64,000 nucleotides of DNA from RPQJ01 sp963762315 (GTDB lineage: Bacteria; Pseudomonadota; Gammaproteobacteria; Steroidobacterales; Steroidobacteraceae). The stretch lies in assembly GCA_963762315.1 (NCBI GenBank), contig CAVXKO010000003.1, positions 496,001 through 560,000 on the forward strand. Direction: 5' to 3'. The notes under the pieces are model-generated. The model ran no database searches. It was not told the DNA's origin and saw nothing but the letters and a program-made list of their open reading frames with translations. The position numbers were made by a program, and so were the translations under genes. Shown piece after piece: positions 1 to 8,330 of the stretch. Numbering within the stretch: position 1 is the first letter of the stretch; every line of letters begins with the position of its first letter.

Positions 1-617
1 ACTGCGTCGTGACGCAGCGCGAAGTCGGCGTGGACACCGACAGCTGGCACATGGCGCTCAAGAACACGCTGCGCCAGGCCCCCGACGTGATCCTGGTCGG
101 CGAAATCCGCGACCGCGAGACGATGGAGTACGGCATCCAGTTCGCCGAGACCGGCCACCTGGTGCTCGCGACGCTGCACGCGAACAGCGCCAACCAGGCC
201 ATGGACCGCATCATCAACTTCTTCCCGGAGGACCGGCGCGAGCAGCTGCTGATGGACCTCTCGCTCAACATCCGCGCGATGATCGCGCAGCGCCTGATCC
301 CGCGCGAGGCGGGCAAGGGCCGCATCGCCGCGATGGAAGTCATGCTCAATACGCCGCTGATCGCCGACCTGATCTTCCGCGGCGAGGTGACCGCGATCAA
401 GGAGATCATGGCGAAGTCGAATCGCCTCGGCATGAAGACGTTCGACCAGGCGCTCTACGAGCTGTTCGAAGCCGGGGTCATCTCCTACGAGGAGGCGCTG
501 CGCAACGCCGACTCCAAGAACGAGATCCGCCTGCGCATCAAGCTCGAGAGCAAGCGCAACGACAAGGGCACGCTCGAGGAAACGGGCGCGCTCAAGATCG
601 TGGAAGAAGAGGACTGA
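1..617 (+). CDS. pilU: PilU-type pilus retraction ATPase, C-terminal part (5' truncated by window)
   Basis: This is the C-terminal half of a cytoplasmic hexameric ATPase of the PilT/PilU family that powers type IV pilus retraction. The frame is already open at the left edge, so the gene starts outside the window and about 205 residues are visible. The stretch VTQREVGVDTDSW, the Asp-box segment LVGEIRDRETMEY, the His box TLHANS and the segment RIINFFPEDRR match PilU rather than PilT. The C-terminus is also PilU-like (FDQALYELFEAGVISYEEAL). It is followed 14 bp later by a second PilU-type gene. The Walker A motif lies outside the window. Assignment to PilU rather than PilT is from remembered family sequences. 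Confidence 0.9.
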   Translation, partial: CVVTQREVGVDTDSWHMALKNTLRQAPDVILVGEIRDRETMEYGIQFAETGHLVLATLHANSANQAMDRIINFFPEDRREQLLMDLSLNIRAMIAQRLIPREAGKGRIAAMEVMLNTPLIADLIFRGEVTAIKEIMAKSNRLGMKTFDQALYELFEAGVISYEEALRNADSKNEIRLRIKLESKRNDKGTLEETGALKIVEEED

Positions 618-631
618 CGGAGGATCGGCCC

Positions 632-1783
632 ATGGCGAGCACGCCCGACATCGATGACGCGTCCGCCGCGGCCGATCGCCTGCTGAGCGATTCGACCTCC
701 GGCTCGGGCTCGGCCCGCAGTTTCGTCCTCAACACCCGGCCGCTGTTCAAGCTGATGGTGGAGAAGAAGGCGTCGGACCTCTTCTTCACGTCGAATGCGC
801 CGATCAAGATCAAGATCGAAGGCCAGATCATGCCGGTGAACCGGCAGGTGCTGACGGCCGACCAGGTGCGCCAGGCCGCCTACGGCCTGATGAACCAGGA
901 GCAGATCGATTACTTCCAGCAGGAGCTGGAGATCGACTTCGCGATCTCCGAGCCCGGCCTCGGTCGCTTCCGCGTGGCGGTGTTCCACCAGCGCGGCAAT
1001 CCGGCGATGGTGCTGCGGTACATCACGGCCGACATGCCCAAGATCGAGGACCTCGGCCTGCCGGCGATCATGAAGGACCTCGCGATGATCAAGCGCGGGT
1101 TGATCCTCGTGGTGGGCGCCACGGGTTCGGGCAAGTCCACCTCGCTCGCCGCGATGATCAACTACCGCAACGAGATCTCGGCGGACCACATCCTCACGGT
1201 CGAGGACCCCATCGAGTTCCTGCACCCGAACAAGAAGTCGATCGTCAACCAGCGCGAGGTCGGGCTCGACACCAAGTCGTTCCACCGCGCGCTGCGCAGC
1301 GCCATGCGGGCTGCGCCGGACGTGATCCTGATCGGCGAAATCCGCGACCGCGAGTCGATGGAATACGCGATCACGTTCGCGGGCACCGGCCACCTGTGCC
1401 TCGCTACGCTGCACGCGAACAACGCGGCCGAGACGCTCGATCGAGTCATCAACATGTTCCCGCGCGACCAGCACTCGCAGATCTTCCTCGACCTGTCGCA
1501 GTACCTGAAGGCGATCCTGTCGCAGCGTCTCGTGATGGGCAAGGACGGCCTGCGCCACGCGGCGCTCGAAGTGCTGCTCAACACGCCGCACGTGCAGGAA
1601 CTGATCAAGAAGGGCGACGTGGTGGGCGTGAAAGAGGCCCTGATCCGCAGCGCCGAGAAGGGCATGCAGAGCTTCGACATCTCGCTGTACCAGCTCTACC
1701 TCGACGGCAAGGTCTCGCTCGAAGAGGCCATCAGCAACGCCGATTCGCGCACCAATCTCGAGGCGAAGATCAATTTCGGCTGA
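632..1783 (+). CDS. pilU: PilU-like twitching motility ATPase (second tandem copy)
   Basis: This encodes a complete 383-residue PilT/PilU ATPase. An N-terminal PAS-like region starts around residue 45 (KLMVEKKASDLFF). Walker A GATGSGKST lies near residue 162, the Asp box LIGEIRDRESMEY near 233 and the His box TLHANN near 259. About 30 residues precede the usual PilU start. The start follows a good ribosome site (GGAGG, 13 bp upstream). It is about as PilU-like as its upstream neighbour but clearly diverged, for example RVINMFPRDQHS against RIINFFPEDRRE. The two probably act as accessory retraction motors beside a PilT outside the window. The pilus chemosensory genes follow at 12.4 kb. Confidence 0.9.
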   Translation: MASTPDIDDASAAADRLLSDSTSGSGSARSFVLNTRPLFKLMVEKKASDLFFTSNAPIKIKIEGQIMPVNRQVLTADQVRQAAYGLMNQEQIDYFQQELEIDFAISEPGLGRFRVAVFHQRGNPAMVLRYITADMPKIEDLGLPAIMKDLAMIKRGLILVVGATGSGKSTSLAAMINYRNEISADHILTVEDPIEFLHPNKKSIVNQREVGLDTKSFHRALRSAMRAAPDVILIGEIRDRESMEYAITFAGTGHLCLATLHANNAAETLDRVINMFPRDQHSQIFLDLSQYLKAILSQRLVMGKDGLRHAALEVLLNTPHVQELIKKGDVVGVKEALIRSAEKGMQSFDISLYQLYLDGKVSLEEAISNADSRTNLEAKINFG

Positions 1784-1870
1784 GAACCGCGGGGATCGTG
1801 CAAGACCGCACTGCCGGGAGCCCGAACCGCTCGGCCGCATACCGCAGCGCCCGACCCGCTCGGATTCATG

Positions 1871-1890
1871 CCGCTGGAACGTTCCAGCGG
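1871..1890. repeat. Perfect 20-bp palindrome downstream of pilU
   Basis: The two 10-bp halves, ccgctggaac and gttccagcgg, are exact reverse complements with no spacer. It lies 88 bp after the pilU stop in a 400-bp stretch (1784-2186) where I see no convincing gene. No T-run follows, so a simple intrinsic terminator is unlikely. A dimeric regulator site or a decay-blocking stem is possible. Confidence 0.5.
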
Positions 1891-2186
1891 GAACTTCCAA
1901 AGAAATCTACGTAATGAAGGGCGGACGCAGGACCCTATTCCGAGGTGTCCCTCCTGGAATGGCAGGCATTCGCGAATGCGAACCATCGCCCGGGAAAACT
2001 CGCTGCGATCCAGGCGCCGGCGCAAACATCGTCGGCGCGGCTTGTGATGCCGGGGGAAGGCAATTTCGCTCTTGCCGGGGGCGACCGGCTCGCGCAGCCT
2101 GCTGGTGATCTTCTCGGATTGCCCGACACGCGGACCCGGTGCGTAATCTTCCCGGACCGCATCGATCCGGCAACCGGAAGCCCACC

Positions 2187-2843
2187 ATGCAATCGACGCG
2201 AATCGTCGCAGCCTCGTTCATCACTCTTCTGAGCGGGCTGTCGATGACGGCAGCCAGGGCCGTTGCCGAAGACGCACCTGTCACGGCGGTCGGCAACGGC
2301 ACCGTCATCGGATCGATCGAGATTGACTATCGACCGTTGAAGGGCCTGTTGGGAAAGATGAGAGAGTCCACGCGGTCACGCAAGTGGAGCGTGCGCATCG
2401 CGCTGGAGCAGGACGGTGGGCATCTCTACCACGTGGCAAAGGCGTTGGAGATCAGGGAAGGAGCCCCACGAGCATTCGTCCTGCAATTGCCGGCAAACAC
2501 CTATCGGTTTGTCGACATGGAGAATGCTCTTTCAGGTGGTGTCGAACGCCAGATTGTGCCGATCGACGCGCATTTCCGCGTGCAGGCCGGCCGAACGACC
2601 TACATCGGCCGATTGGCTGCTGGCGTCGAGGGCGCGTTGTTCGTCTCGCAGGCCGGCGTGGCAGTGGCGGACGTCCGTGATGTCGACCTCGCACTCGCAC
2701 TCAAGGACAATCCAGGGCTGGCATTGGATGCCGTGGAAACCCACTTGATGACGGCTGGCAATGAAAGCCCGCCGTCGGCGCAGTCCACGGTCCCACCCGC
2801 AACACCGTCTGCGGACACGCAACCGGCGACTGAAAAGCCGTGA
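2187..2843 (+). CDS. Secreted protein of unknown function
   Basis: This encodes a 218-residue protein with a clear signal peptide (a basic start MQSTR, a hydrophobic core, cleavage probably near AARAVAED). The body begins IGSIEIDYRPLKG and reads like a small beta-rich domain, somewhat like the DUF2846-type lipoprotein fold, but I do not recognise the family. The last 35 residues are rich in Pro, Ser and Thr. I chose the ATG at 2187 over the GTG at 2139 because the signal peptide begins there. Nothing visible indicates a substrate or partner. It sits in an accessory stretch between pilU and the pyrB operon. Confidence 0.65.
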   Translation: MQSTRIVAASFITLLSGLSMTAARAVAEDAPVTAVGNGTVIGSIEIDYRPLKGLLGKMRESTRSRKWSVRIALEQDGGHLYHVAKALEIREGAPRAFVLQLPANTYRFVDMENALSGGVERQIVPIDAHFRVQAGRTTYIGRLAAGVEGALFVSQAGVAVADVRDVDLALALKDNPGLALDAVETHLMTAGNESPPSAQSTVPPATPSADTQPATEKP

Positions 2844-3004
2844 CCGGACGCGTGGGCACGATTGGCCGGTCGCAGGAGCAGCGGCCTGCGTGCTGCGGCT
2901 GACGGCGTCGTCGCACGGCCTCGGTGTTTCCCGGGCTTCCACGTATTAAGCGAGCGATGAGGCGAGCGTACTGTCACAACGACGCCGAAGAAAGGTGGCT
3001 GATC

Positions 3005-4701
3005 ATGCGAAACTTTTCGATGAGTCAGCGGAACTCGCCAATTCGAGCGCTCGCGCCAGCGTTGATCATTGCCGTCGCGATCGGTGCACCTGCTGCTTCT
3101 GTGGCTGCGCCCTCGGACATGGCGAAAGCACAGCAGAACATATTGAAGGCCGGGTTGTACCTTGCGCCAGACGACAGCTTTCGCGTCGCGGTTCCCGCAG
3201 AACTCGGCAAAGAACGATGGATGCGCGAGTACCATCATGTCACCGAGCAGTATGAAGTCCAGTTCGGCGACGACCAATGTCGACGCTACTACGTGAAGAA
3301 GTTCGCGGGGGCTGTCGGAAGGGCCGTGACCGAGGATTACGTGGCGAAGGGAAACGAGACGACCCTGCGCGACGTCGTTATGCAGCTTGCTGCCCAGCGT
3401 AGAGAGGACATCGAAAGCGTTGGCGTGCGGTCATCCAAGTATGGCCCGGCTGTCGTCGCGACGTCGGTGACGAAACGGGGCTGGCCATGCGTCACACCGT
3501 TCCCGGAAGGCGGATCGACGATCGCCGTGGCGTGGTACTTCGTCCACCAGGGGGCCCTGTATGAGGCGGGGTATCAGGCAAGCCGGTCCCCGGGCGACGA
3601 CGCTAGCCTGTCGCAGGCGAATGCCGGGCAGCGCGCGGACGCTTTCGTAGTGGGTCTGGACATGCTCGACACGGCGTCGAAACCTCGATTCCCATTCAGG
3701 GCGAGCGACCCGCCGCCGCGACTGGCCGGTTTGACGCTTGGCGATACCCGTGCCGCGGTTGAGAAGGTGGTCGGGCCGGTCGAGAGCGAGGATGGCAGCT
3801 GGGAATTCAACGACAAGAAGCGCGGGCTGAACGTCAACGGCTCGGATGACAAGGGGGTCGAACTCCTCGGCATTACGCGTCGTGAGGATGGAGAGGTGGC
3901 GGGCGTGGGCGTCGGCGCTCGAATCGGCGATGTGATCGCCAAGTGGGGGCCGCCAGCTTCCGGCGGCATGATCGGGCCGGGGATAGCCATGCTCGAGTAT
4001 CCCGCCGGATCGTGGGGCCTCACGGTCATGGTGCAAAAAGACAAGGTCAGCTACCTCGGCCTGGGCCTGGCACCGCGCCCGAGGAATCCATACCCGAGGC
4101 GTGGCTACCGGCAGGCGCCGGTAAGACACCGCCGGACATTCGCCGCGTCGCGAAGCTGCCGTCCGAGGGGGAGGTCCACGTCGGTCAACGCTACGAGTTG
4201 CCGGCCGGTGCGCTGGAAAACCACACCGGCGATTCAATCCACCAGGATGATCCGAACATCGTGGTGAGCATTGCCGACGTCGTGGCGAGTCCGCCCGTAC
4301 TGCCGGGTTCTGCAAGCGCGGTCGATGCTCTCAACAAGTTGTTGAGCAGCGGTCCGGTGACGCTGGAGATCGTTGGTGTCTACACGATGAGTGATTTCAA
4401 CCGGTCCGTTGACGCACGTGTATCGGCCGGCGGCCAGTACGTCGCGAGCGCAATGGTGCGCGACGGCTTGGCGATCGCGGTCAAGGGCCGCAACTCGGAT
4501 CTCGCATTGCTGTCGCTCGAGGCGCAATCGCTGACGGCGAAGCGGGGCCTGTGGAGCATCAGCCCGGCAGATCTCGGTGGCGGCTCTCCCGAAAACTATC
4601 TGCGCGAGGAGCTCTCGATCTCGATCGTGCCCGAGACGTATTGGAAGATCGGAGCGACCGAGATGCCATTGCCGGCACCGAAGAAGCCGGGCCTTCCTTG
4701 A
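3005..4701 (+). CDS. Secreted protein with SmpA/OmlA-like repeats and an SNase-like C-terminus; frameshifted
   Basis: Translation starts at the ATG at 3005 behind a GAAAGGTGG-like site and gives a signal peptide ending near SVAAPSD. Two segments resemble the SmpA/OmlA pattern (GLTLGDTRAAVEKVVGP and RIGDVIAKWGPP). Near 4060-4080 the sensible protein moves to the frame one base back and continues to the TGA at 4699-4701. That second part (DALNKLLSSGPVTLEIVG to VRDGLAIAV to EAQSLTAKRGLWS) resembles a degenerate staphylococcal-nuclease-like domain, though I see no clear catalytic residues. The simplest reading is one gene with a missing base, either a sequencing error or a real mutation. Function is unknown. 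Confidence 0.5.
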
Positions 4702-5028
4702 GACGCCGAGGAGCAGGCGAAGCCGAAGCTACCGACATCAAGGCCACGTACGGACCCGGACTGATCGCGCAGCAAGGGAATTGTCCACTGTATGCCATCA
4801 GAAACCCCGGCGGGACCAGCCTCGAATGCACCTGTTTGCGAGGACTACACGCAGTATGGGGTCTCGTTCATCGGCCGGTTCGGCAGCGACGACTTCTATG
4901 TCAGCGTCGCGCACTCGGACATAAGGCACCCCGATCGCCCGCATCCACACTTGGTGGGTCGCCTCACAGCGGAGGAAGCGGCGCGCGCGATGTTCGATTC
5001 CATCGAGCTGGCGACCAACGAGAAATAA
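4702..5028 (+). pseudogene. Frame-disrupted continuation of the preceding secreted protein
   Basis: Two stretches in different frames look like real protein. Frame 3 gives ATDIKATYGPGLIAQQGN and YAIRNPGGTSLEC at about 4728-4835. Frame 1 gives VCEDYTQYGVSFIGRFGSDD and LVGRLTAEEAARAMF from about 4838 to the stop at 5026-5028. They join through one extra base near 4838. The upstream junction to the gene ending at 4701 would need about one missing base near 4717 and a changed stop. I infer that 3005-5028 was one gene of about 670 residues. A separate 78-residue gene from the ATG at 4792 cannot be excluded, but it lacks a good ribosome site. Confidence 0.35.
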
Positions 5029-5135
5029 CCGCGCGGAAGGCCCGTCACCAGGGGCGTCAACTCAGGGTCGTTCTTCCCCCTGCAGCGGCCGCGCTTGGGT
5101 GAGTGCATCGGCCGAGCGGGACATGTTCGACCGAA

Positions 5136-5163
5136 TGCACGGCCTGCGCGAGCGGGCCGTGCA
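5136..5163. terminator. Perfect 9-bp hairpin between convergent genes
   Basis: The arms tgcacggcc (5136-5144) and ggccgtgca (5155-5163) are exact complements around a 10-nt loop. It lies between the end of the plus-strand fragment at 5028 and the minus-strand lipoprotein stop at 5182, a place where a two-way terminator is expected. There is no strong T-run on either side, so termination is only inferred. Confidence 0.4.
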
Positions 5164-5181
5164 CGTCCGGCGATGGCCTTC

Positions 5182-6132
5182 TTAGAGATGCCCGCCGGAC
5201 ATCGCGAGTTGGGTCATCTGGTTCATCAGTGATTGCATCTCGGTGACGCTCGTCACGCCCGAATGGTTCATCGAGCCGTTGATGAACGTCGCCATCGAAG
5301 TCGCCAGCTGGCTGGTGCCGGCGGTCGTCATCATGTTGCCGCCGCCCATCATTCCGCCCATGCCGTTCATGTTGATTGCGCTGCCGCCCATCATGCCGTT
5401 CATGATTCCGTCGGAGGCGTCATGCTGCATGGCGGTGATCATCGCCGAAGAAGATGCGGACATCCCGAGGTCGTGCGCCTCCTGGGACATCGCTGCCAGC
5501 ATCATTCCGTAGTTCTTGGCTTCGATACTCGCGCCGTTCGCCGAGCCCGATACGGTCGGATCGATCGGATGCGTCATCACGATGTCCGCACCTGGGCCAA
5601 CGTACGCCGCGCCGACGTGCGAATTGGCCGTGGTGATGTTCGCCATGGTCATCCCGCCCGACATGTGTTCAGCCCACGACTGGGCCATCGACGTGAGCGG
5701 AGTGATCTGGATGCCGGTCATTGCGGATCCGGCGGTGACACTGATCGTCGGCAGCACACAGAACATGTCGTCGGCATCGAGCATGTTCATCCGCGCACCC
5801 GTCGCCTCGTCCATGTAGGAGCCACCATGCATCTGCAGCATGACCGGCCCGGAGTAGGCATCGACGGTCATCGTGAAATTGCCGTTCGAGCTGGTCTTGG
5901 CGCTTCCCAGCTGGCGACCCTTGACGCCGTTGGTGATGACGAAGGCCGTGACGGTCCCGCCGCTCACGGGGCCTTTGGTGGCCGTCCCGCTGAGGGTGCC
6001 CGTCGTTGCGGACGAGGAGCCACCGTTGTCGCCGCCACTTCCGCCCCCGCAGGCAACCATGGTGGAAGCAGACAGCGTCACGATGGACAGGCAGAGGAAC
6101 GCCCGCAGGCGTCGCACATTGGTAGATTTCAT
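5182..6132 (-). CDS. Methionine-rich lipoprotein, possibly copper-binding
   Basis: This 316-residue protein has a lipoprotein signal whose lipobox is MVAC with the lipidated cysteine at residue 28, followed by a Gly/Ser-rich tether. A carboxypeptidase-regulatory-like beta region follows (TGTLSGTATKGPVSGGTV, then SSNGNFTMTVDAYSGPVML). The C-terminal half is very rich in Met, with clusters such as NGMGGMMGGGNMM, and contains several His. Such Met clusters can bind Cu(I), as in other periplasmic copper proteins. It lies downstream of a small periplasmic protein and a CopL-like protein on the same strand. I infer a metal-handling role. No known family was recognised for the whole protein. Confidence 0.7.
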   Translation of the reverse strand: MKSTNVRRLRAFLCLSIVTLSASTMVACGGGSGGDNGGSSSATTGTLSGTATKGPVSGGTVTAFVITNGVKGRQLGSAKTSSNGNFTMTVDAYSGPVMLQMHGGSYMDEATGARMNMLDADDMFCVLPTISVTAGSAMTGIQITPLTSMAQSWAEHMSGGMTMANITTANSHVGAAYVGPGADIVMTHPIDPTVSGSANGASIEAKNYGMMLAAMSQEAHDLGMSASSSAMITAMQHDASDGIMNGMMGGSAINMNGMGGMMGGGNMMTTAGTSQLATSMATFINGSMNHSGVTSVTEMQSLMNQMTQLAMSGGHL

Positions 6133-6213
6133 AGGATTCTCCGTTCGCAGCCGAGAGGGGCTGCAGGAAGGAAGTGGCCGGGGGCCGTTGCGAGACCGCC
6201 GGCCACCGGTTCG

Positions 6214-6579
6214 TTACTTGCCGGCCGTCTTGGCCATTTCACGGTGCTCAGCCGCCAGCGCCCGATACTCCTTGGCGGCGGCACGGTATTCGGTCACCAA
6301 CCGATCGCAGTGCGAAACCATCGCCTGCCGGCCGCCCTTCATGCCGCTCGCACCCGTGTAGGCCTTCGACATCGACTCGTGATCAGCCGCCTTCGCCTCG
6401 GCGGCCTTCGCCTCGGCGTCGTACGAAGAGGCAATCGCTTCGTGGTCGGCTGCGGTACGTGCGGCGGCGACCTGGGCTTCGGTGACGTCAGCTGCCTGGG
6501 CGGTGGCAGCCGGGGTTGTAACGGAAAGTACGAGGCCAACCGCGACGACGCTCGCCGCGAACATCGAGTTGAAACGCAT
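6214..6579 (-). CDS. Small periplasmic helical protein of unknown function
   Basis: This encodes 121 residues. A signal peptide ends near ATAQAAD. The mature part is Ala/Glu/Lys-rich and predicted helical, with repeated DHE motifs (AADHEAIAS and AADHESMSK) and a late RAAAKEYRALAAEHREMA segment. The start at 6579 has a good ribosome site (CAGGAG, about 10 bp upstream). It lies between the CopL-like gene (6660-7043) and the Met-rich lipoprotein, with the same orientation and short gaps, so the three may be co-transcribed. I do not recognise a function. The His and Met residues are compatible with metal contact but do not prove it. Confidence 0.65.
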   Translation of the reverse strand: MRFNSMFAASVVAVGLVLSVTTPAATAQAADVTEAQVAAARTAADHEAIASSYDAEAKAAEAKAADHESMSKAYTGASGMKGGRQAMVSHCDRLVTEYRAAAKEYRALAAEHREMAKTAGK

Positions 6580-6659
6580 TTGAGTGAACTCCTGAAAAAG
6601 ACTGCCAACCCGGGCGATCCTTCGGATCGTCCCGGATACGTTTGCAAGGAGGCGCGAAC

Positions 6660-7043
6660 TTACTTCGGCGGTCGCAGGAGTCTGAAGAGCGGAGGATCGA
6701 TGGCCGGAGCGGCCAACGTGCCGGCCACTTCGGTGCCCGGCGTGGGTTCGAGAATCAAAGTTCGAACCGTGGCAAGTGCCGGCGTGTGTGCGCACGGGCA
6801 AGAGCACGCAGCGTGTGTGCGACAGTGGTGACTGGAATGTTGGCAGTGTCCGTCGGCATCGGTCGACATCTTCGCGCAATCGCCCGCGCCTTTGTCCGCC
6901 GCTCTCGGAGCATCGTTCTGGGCCATGCCCGCGCATCCGGCATCGCCGGTTGGCATGGCCTCAGCGTGGGTGAACGGCGCCATCAGCAGCTGCGCGCACA
7001 AGAGGATCGAGGCAAACAACGGCGATGCCGGTCCGCGGGTCAT
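6660..7043 (-). CDS. copL: CopL-family metal-binding regulatory protein
   Basis: This encodes about 127 residues with a signal-like N-terminus (ASPLFASILLCAQLLMAPF). A Cys/His-rich centre carries DGHCQHSSHHCRTHAACSC followed by PCAH, and the tail ends PPLFRLLRPPK. This composition and the Pro/Leu/Arg tail match the CopL proteins that precede copper-resistance genes in Xanthomonas-type bacteria and take part in copper-dependent expression. I chose the ATG at 7043 over a GTG at 7052. No copA or copB follows here. The downstream genes are instead a small periplasmic protein and a Met-rich lipoprotein. The family call is by pattern and is fairly secure. Confidence 0.7.
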   Translation of the reverse strand: MTRGPASPLFASILLCAQLLMAPFTHAEAMPTGDAGCAGMAQNDAPRAADKGAGDCAKMSTDADGHCQHSSHHCRTHAACSCPCAHTPALATVRTLILEPTPGTEVAGTLAAPAIDPPLFRLLRPPK

Positions 7044-7312
7044 GCGCTGCACGGTACTACTCGATACTGCACGTGTAATTGGGAACTATCCCTAGTCTTG
7101 AGCATTCGCCACATGGTCTATGACACGTGGCGCGGCCGATCGTTCCGCGGCGACCACGAACTCCACAAGGATCCTCCGGGGCGATCGATTCGCTTCAACG
7201 CCTGCTCGGTGTGCGACCGAACGCGACGCTTCATCCGGTAACGTTACTTGCGCCGTGCGAGACTTCGGGTTCCTCCCGAAGACTCGCTCAGGCGCTGCCC
7301 ATCCAGCGTCCA

Positions 7313-7367
7313 ATTCGGTGTGTCTTTGCCCCGAATGTTTCTTCGCGGGGCGAAAGACACACCGAAT
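7313..7367. repeat. Long imperfect inverted repeat (about 21-bp stem)
   Basis: The left arm 7313-7333 (attcggtgtgtctttg then ccccg) pairs with 7346-7367 with one bulged base and a 12-nt loop. It lies in the roughly 390-bp gap (7044-7430) between the copL start and the pyrK 3' end. I see no gene in that gap. There is no T-run, so a Rho-independent terminator is not obvious. A processing or stability stem, a small RNA, or a remnant palindromic element are possible. Over the whole window this is the longest hairpin outside the rRNA operon. Confidence 0.55.
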
Positions 7368-7430
7368 CGGACGCCCGGCCGCGCACTCAGGGCTCAGTTC
7401 TTCAGGAAAAAGCGAAAGCCCGCAACGCAG

Positions 7431-8330
7431 CTAAGCAGCCGGCGGATACACCGCGTTCGCGTCGAACACCGGTCCATCGACGCAGACACGCTTCATCGCC
7501 AGCGACCCATCGCACTGCACGACCGGCACCGCGCATCCGGCGCAGCCGCCGACTGCGCACGCCATGAATTCCTCGAGCGACACCTGGCACGGCACGCCGA
7601 ACTTGCGCGCCACGCGTGCCGTCGCCTGCAGCATCGGGGTCGGGCCGCAGGCGAAGACCTCGACTTCGGCCAGCGCCTTCGCATCGAGCGACGCAAGCCA
7701 AAGCGCCGCGAGATCCGTCACGTAGCCGGCGAAGCAGCCGGGGAATCCCGCCAACGTTGCGAGCCGGCTCGCAACGCCCCAGTCGTCGAGCAGCGGCATG
7801 CAGGCGATCGCCTCGGGCGGCACGCCCGGCACGACGATCGTCGACGGCCGCGCGCGGAACGGGAATTCGATCTCCGAGCCCATCAGCACCAGCGGCTGCC
7901 AGCGCGCATCGCTGCGCGACTTCAGCGATTCCGCGAGGAACACCATCGGCGGAATGCCGACGCCGCCGCCGACGAGCAACGTGCGCGGGCGCTCGGGGTG
8001 CAGCGCGAAACCGTGGCCGATCGGGCCCATCACGCTGAGGGTGGCGCCCACCGGCCGCTTCGACAGCGCTTCGAGTCCCGGGCCGACGATCTTGTAGAGG
8101 ATCTCGACCCAGCCCGCGCGCGGGTCGACGCGCATGATCGACAGCGGGCGGCGCATCGGCAGCTGCGGGTCGCAGGTGAGGTGCGCGAAGCTGCCGGGTG
8201 TCGCCGCGGCAGCGCACTTCGGCGCCTTCAGCCGGATGACGAACTGCCGGCCGGGGAATTCCTGCTGCGAGAGCAGTTCGGCATCCTCGACGAAGATGGT
8301 CCCGCGATGCGGGCGCGCCGGGTCGGTCAT
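7431..8330 (-). CDS. pyrK: PyrK-like electron transfer flavoprotein subunit
   Basis: This 299-residue protein belongs to the ferredoxin reductase family, as in the electron-transfer subunit of class 1B dihydroorotate dehydrogenase. An FAD-binding segment (RRPLSIMRVD) is followed by the nucleotide-binding loop VGGGVGIPPMVF and a C-terminal iron-sulphur segment with cysteines in MACAVGGCAGC, then KRVCVDGPVF. Those features match PyrK closely, including the final CxDGPVF. The start ATG overlaps the pyrB stop (ATGA), implying translational coupling and a pyrimidine role. Most gammaproteobacteria use the quinone-linked class 2 PyrD, which needs no such subunit, so the redox partner is unclear. No pyrD is present in the window. 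Confidence 0.8.
   Translation of the reverse strand: MTDPARPHRGTIFVEDAELLSQQEFPGRQFVIRLKAPKCAAAATPGSFAHLTCDPQLPMRRPLSIMRVDPRAGWVEILYKIVGPGLEALSKRPVGATLSVMGPIGHGFALHPERPRTLLVGGGVGIPPMVFLAESLKSRSDARWQPLVLMGSEIEFPFRARPSTIVVPGVPPEAIACMPLLDDWGVASRLATLAGFPGCFAGYVTDLAALWLASLDAKALAEVEVFACGPTPMLQATARVARKFGVPCQVSLEEFMACAVGGCAGCAVPVVQCDGSLAMKRVCVDGPVFDANAVYPPAA

Noticed and set aside
485..1900. Open frame of 471 codons on the minus strand across both pilU genes
   Set aside because: It is the mirror of conserved pilU coding; high GC keeps antisense frames open. The translation is Arg/Asp/His-rich without any family motif.
1914..2108. Small plus-strand frame after pilU
   Set aside because: No ribosome site and Gly/Arg/Cys-rich noise; not supported as a gene.
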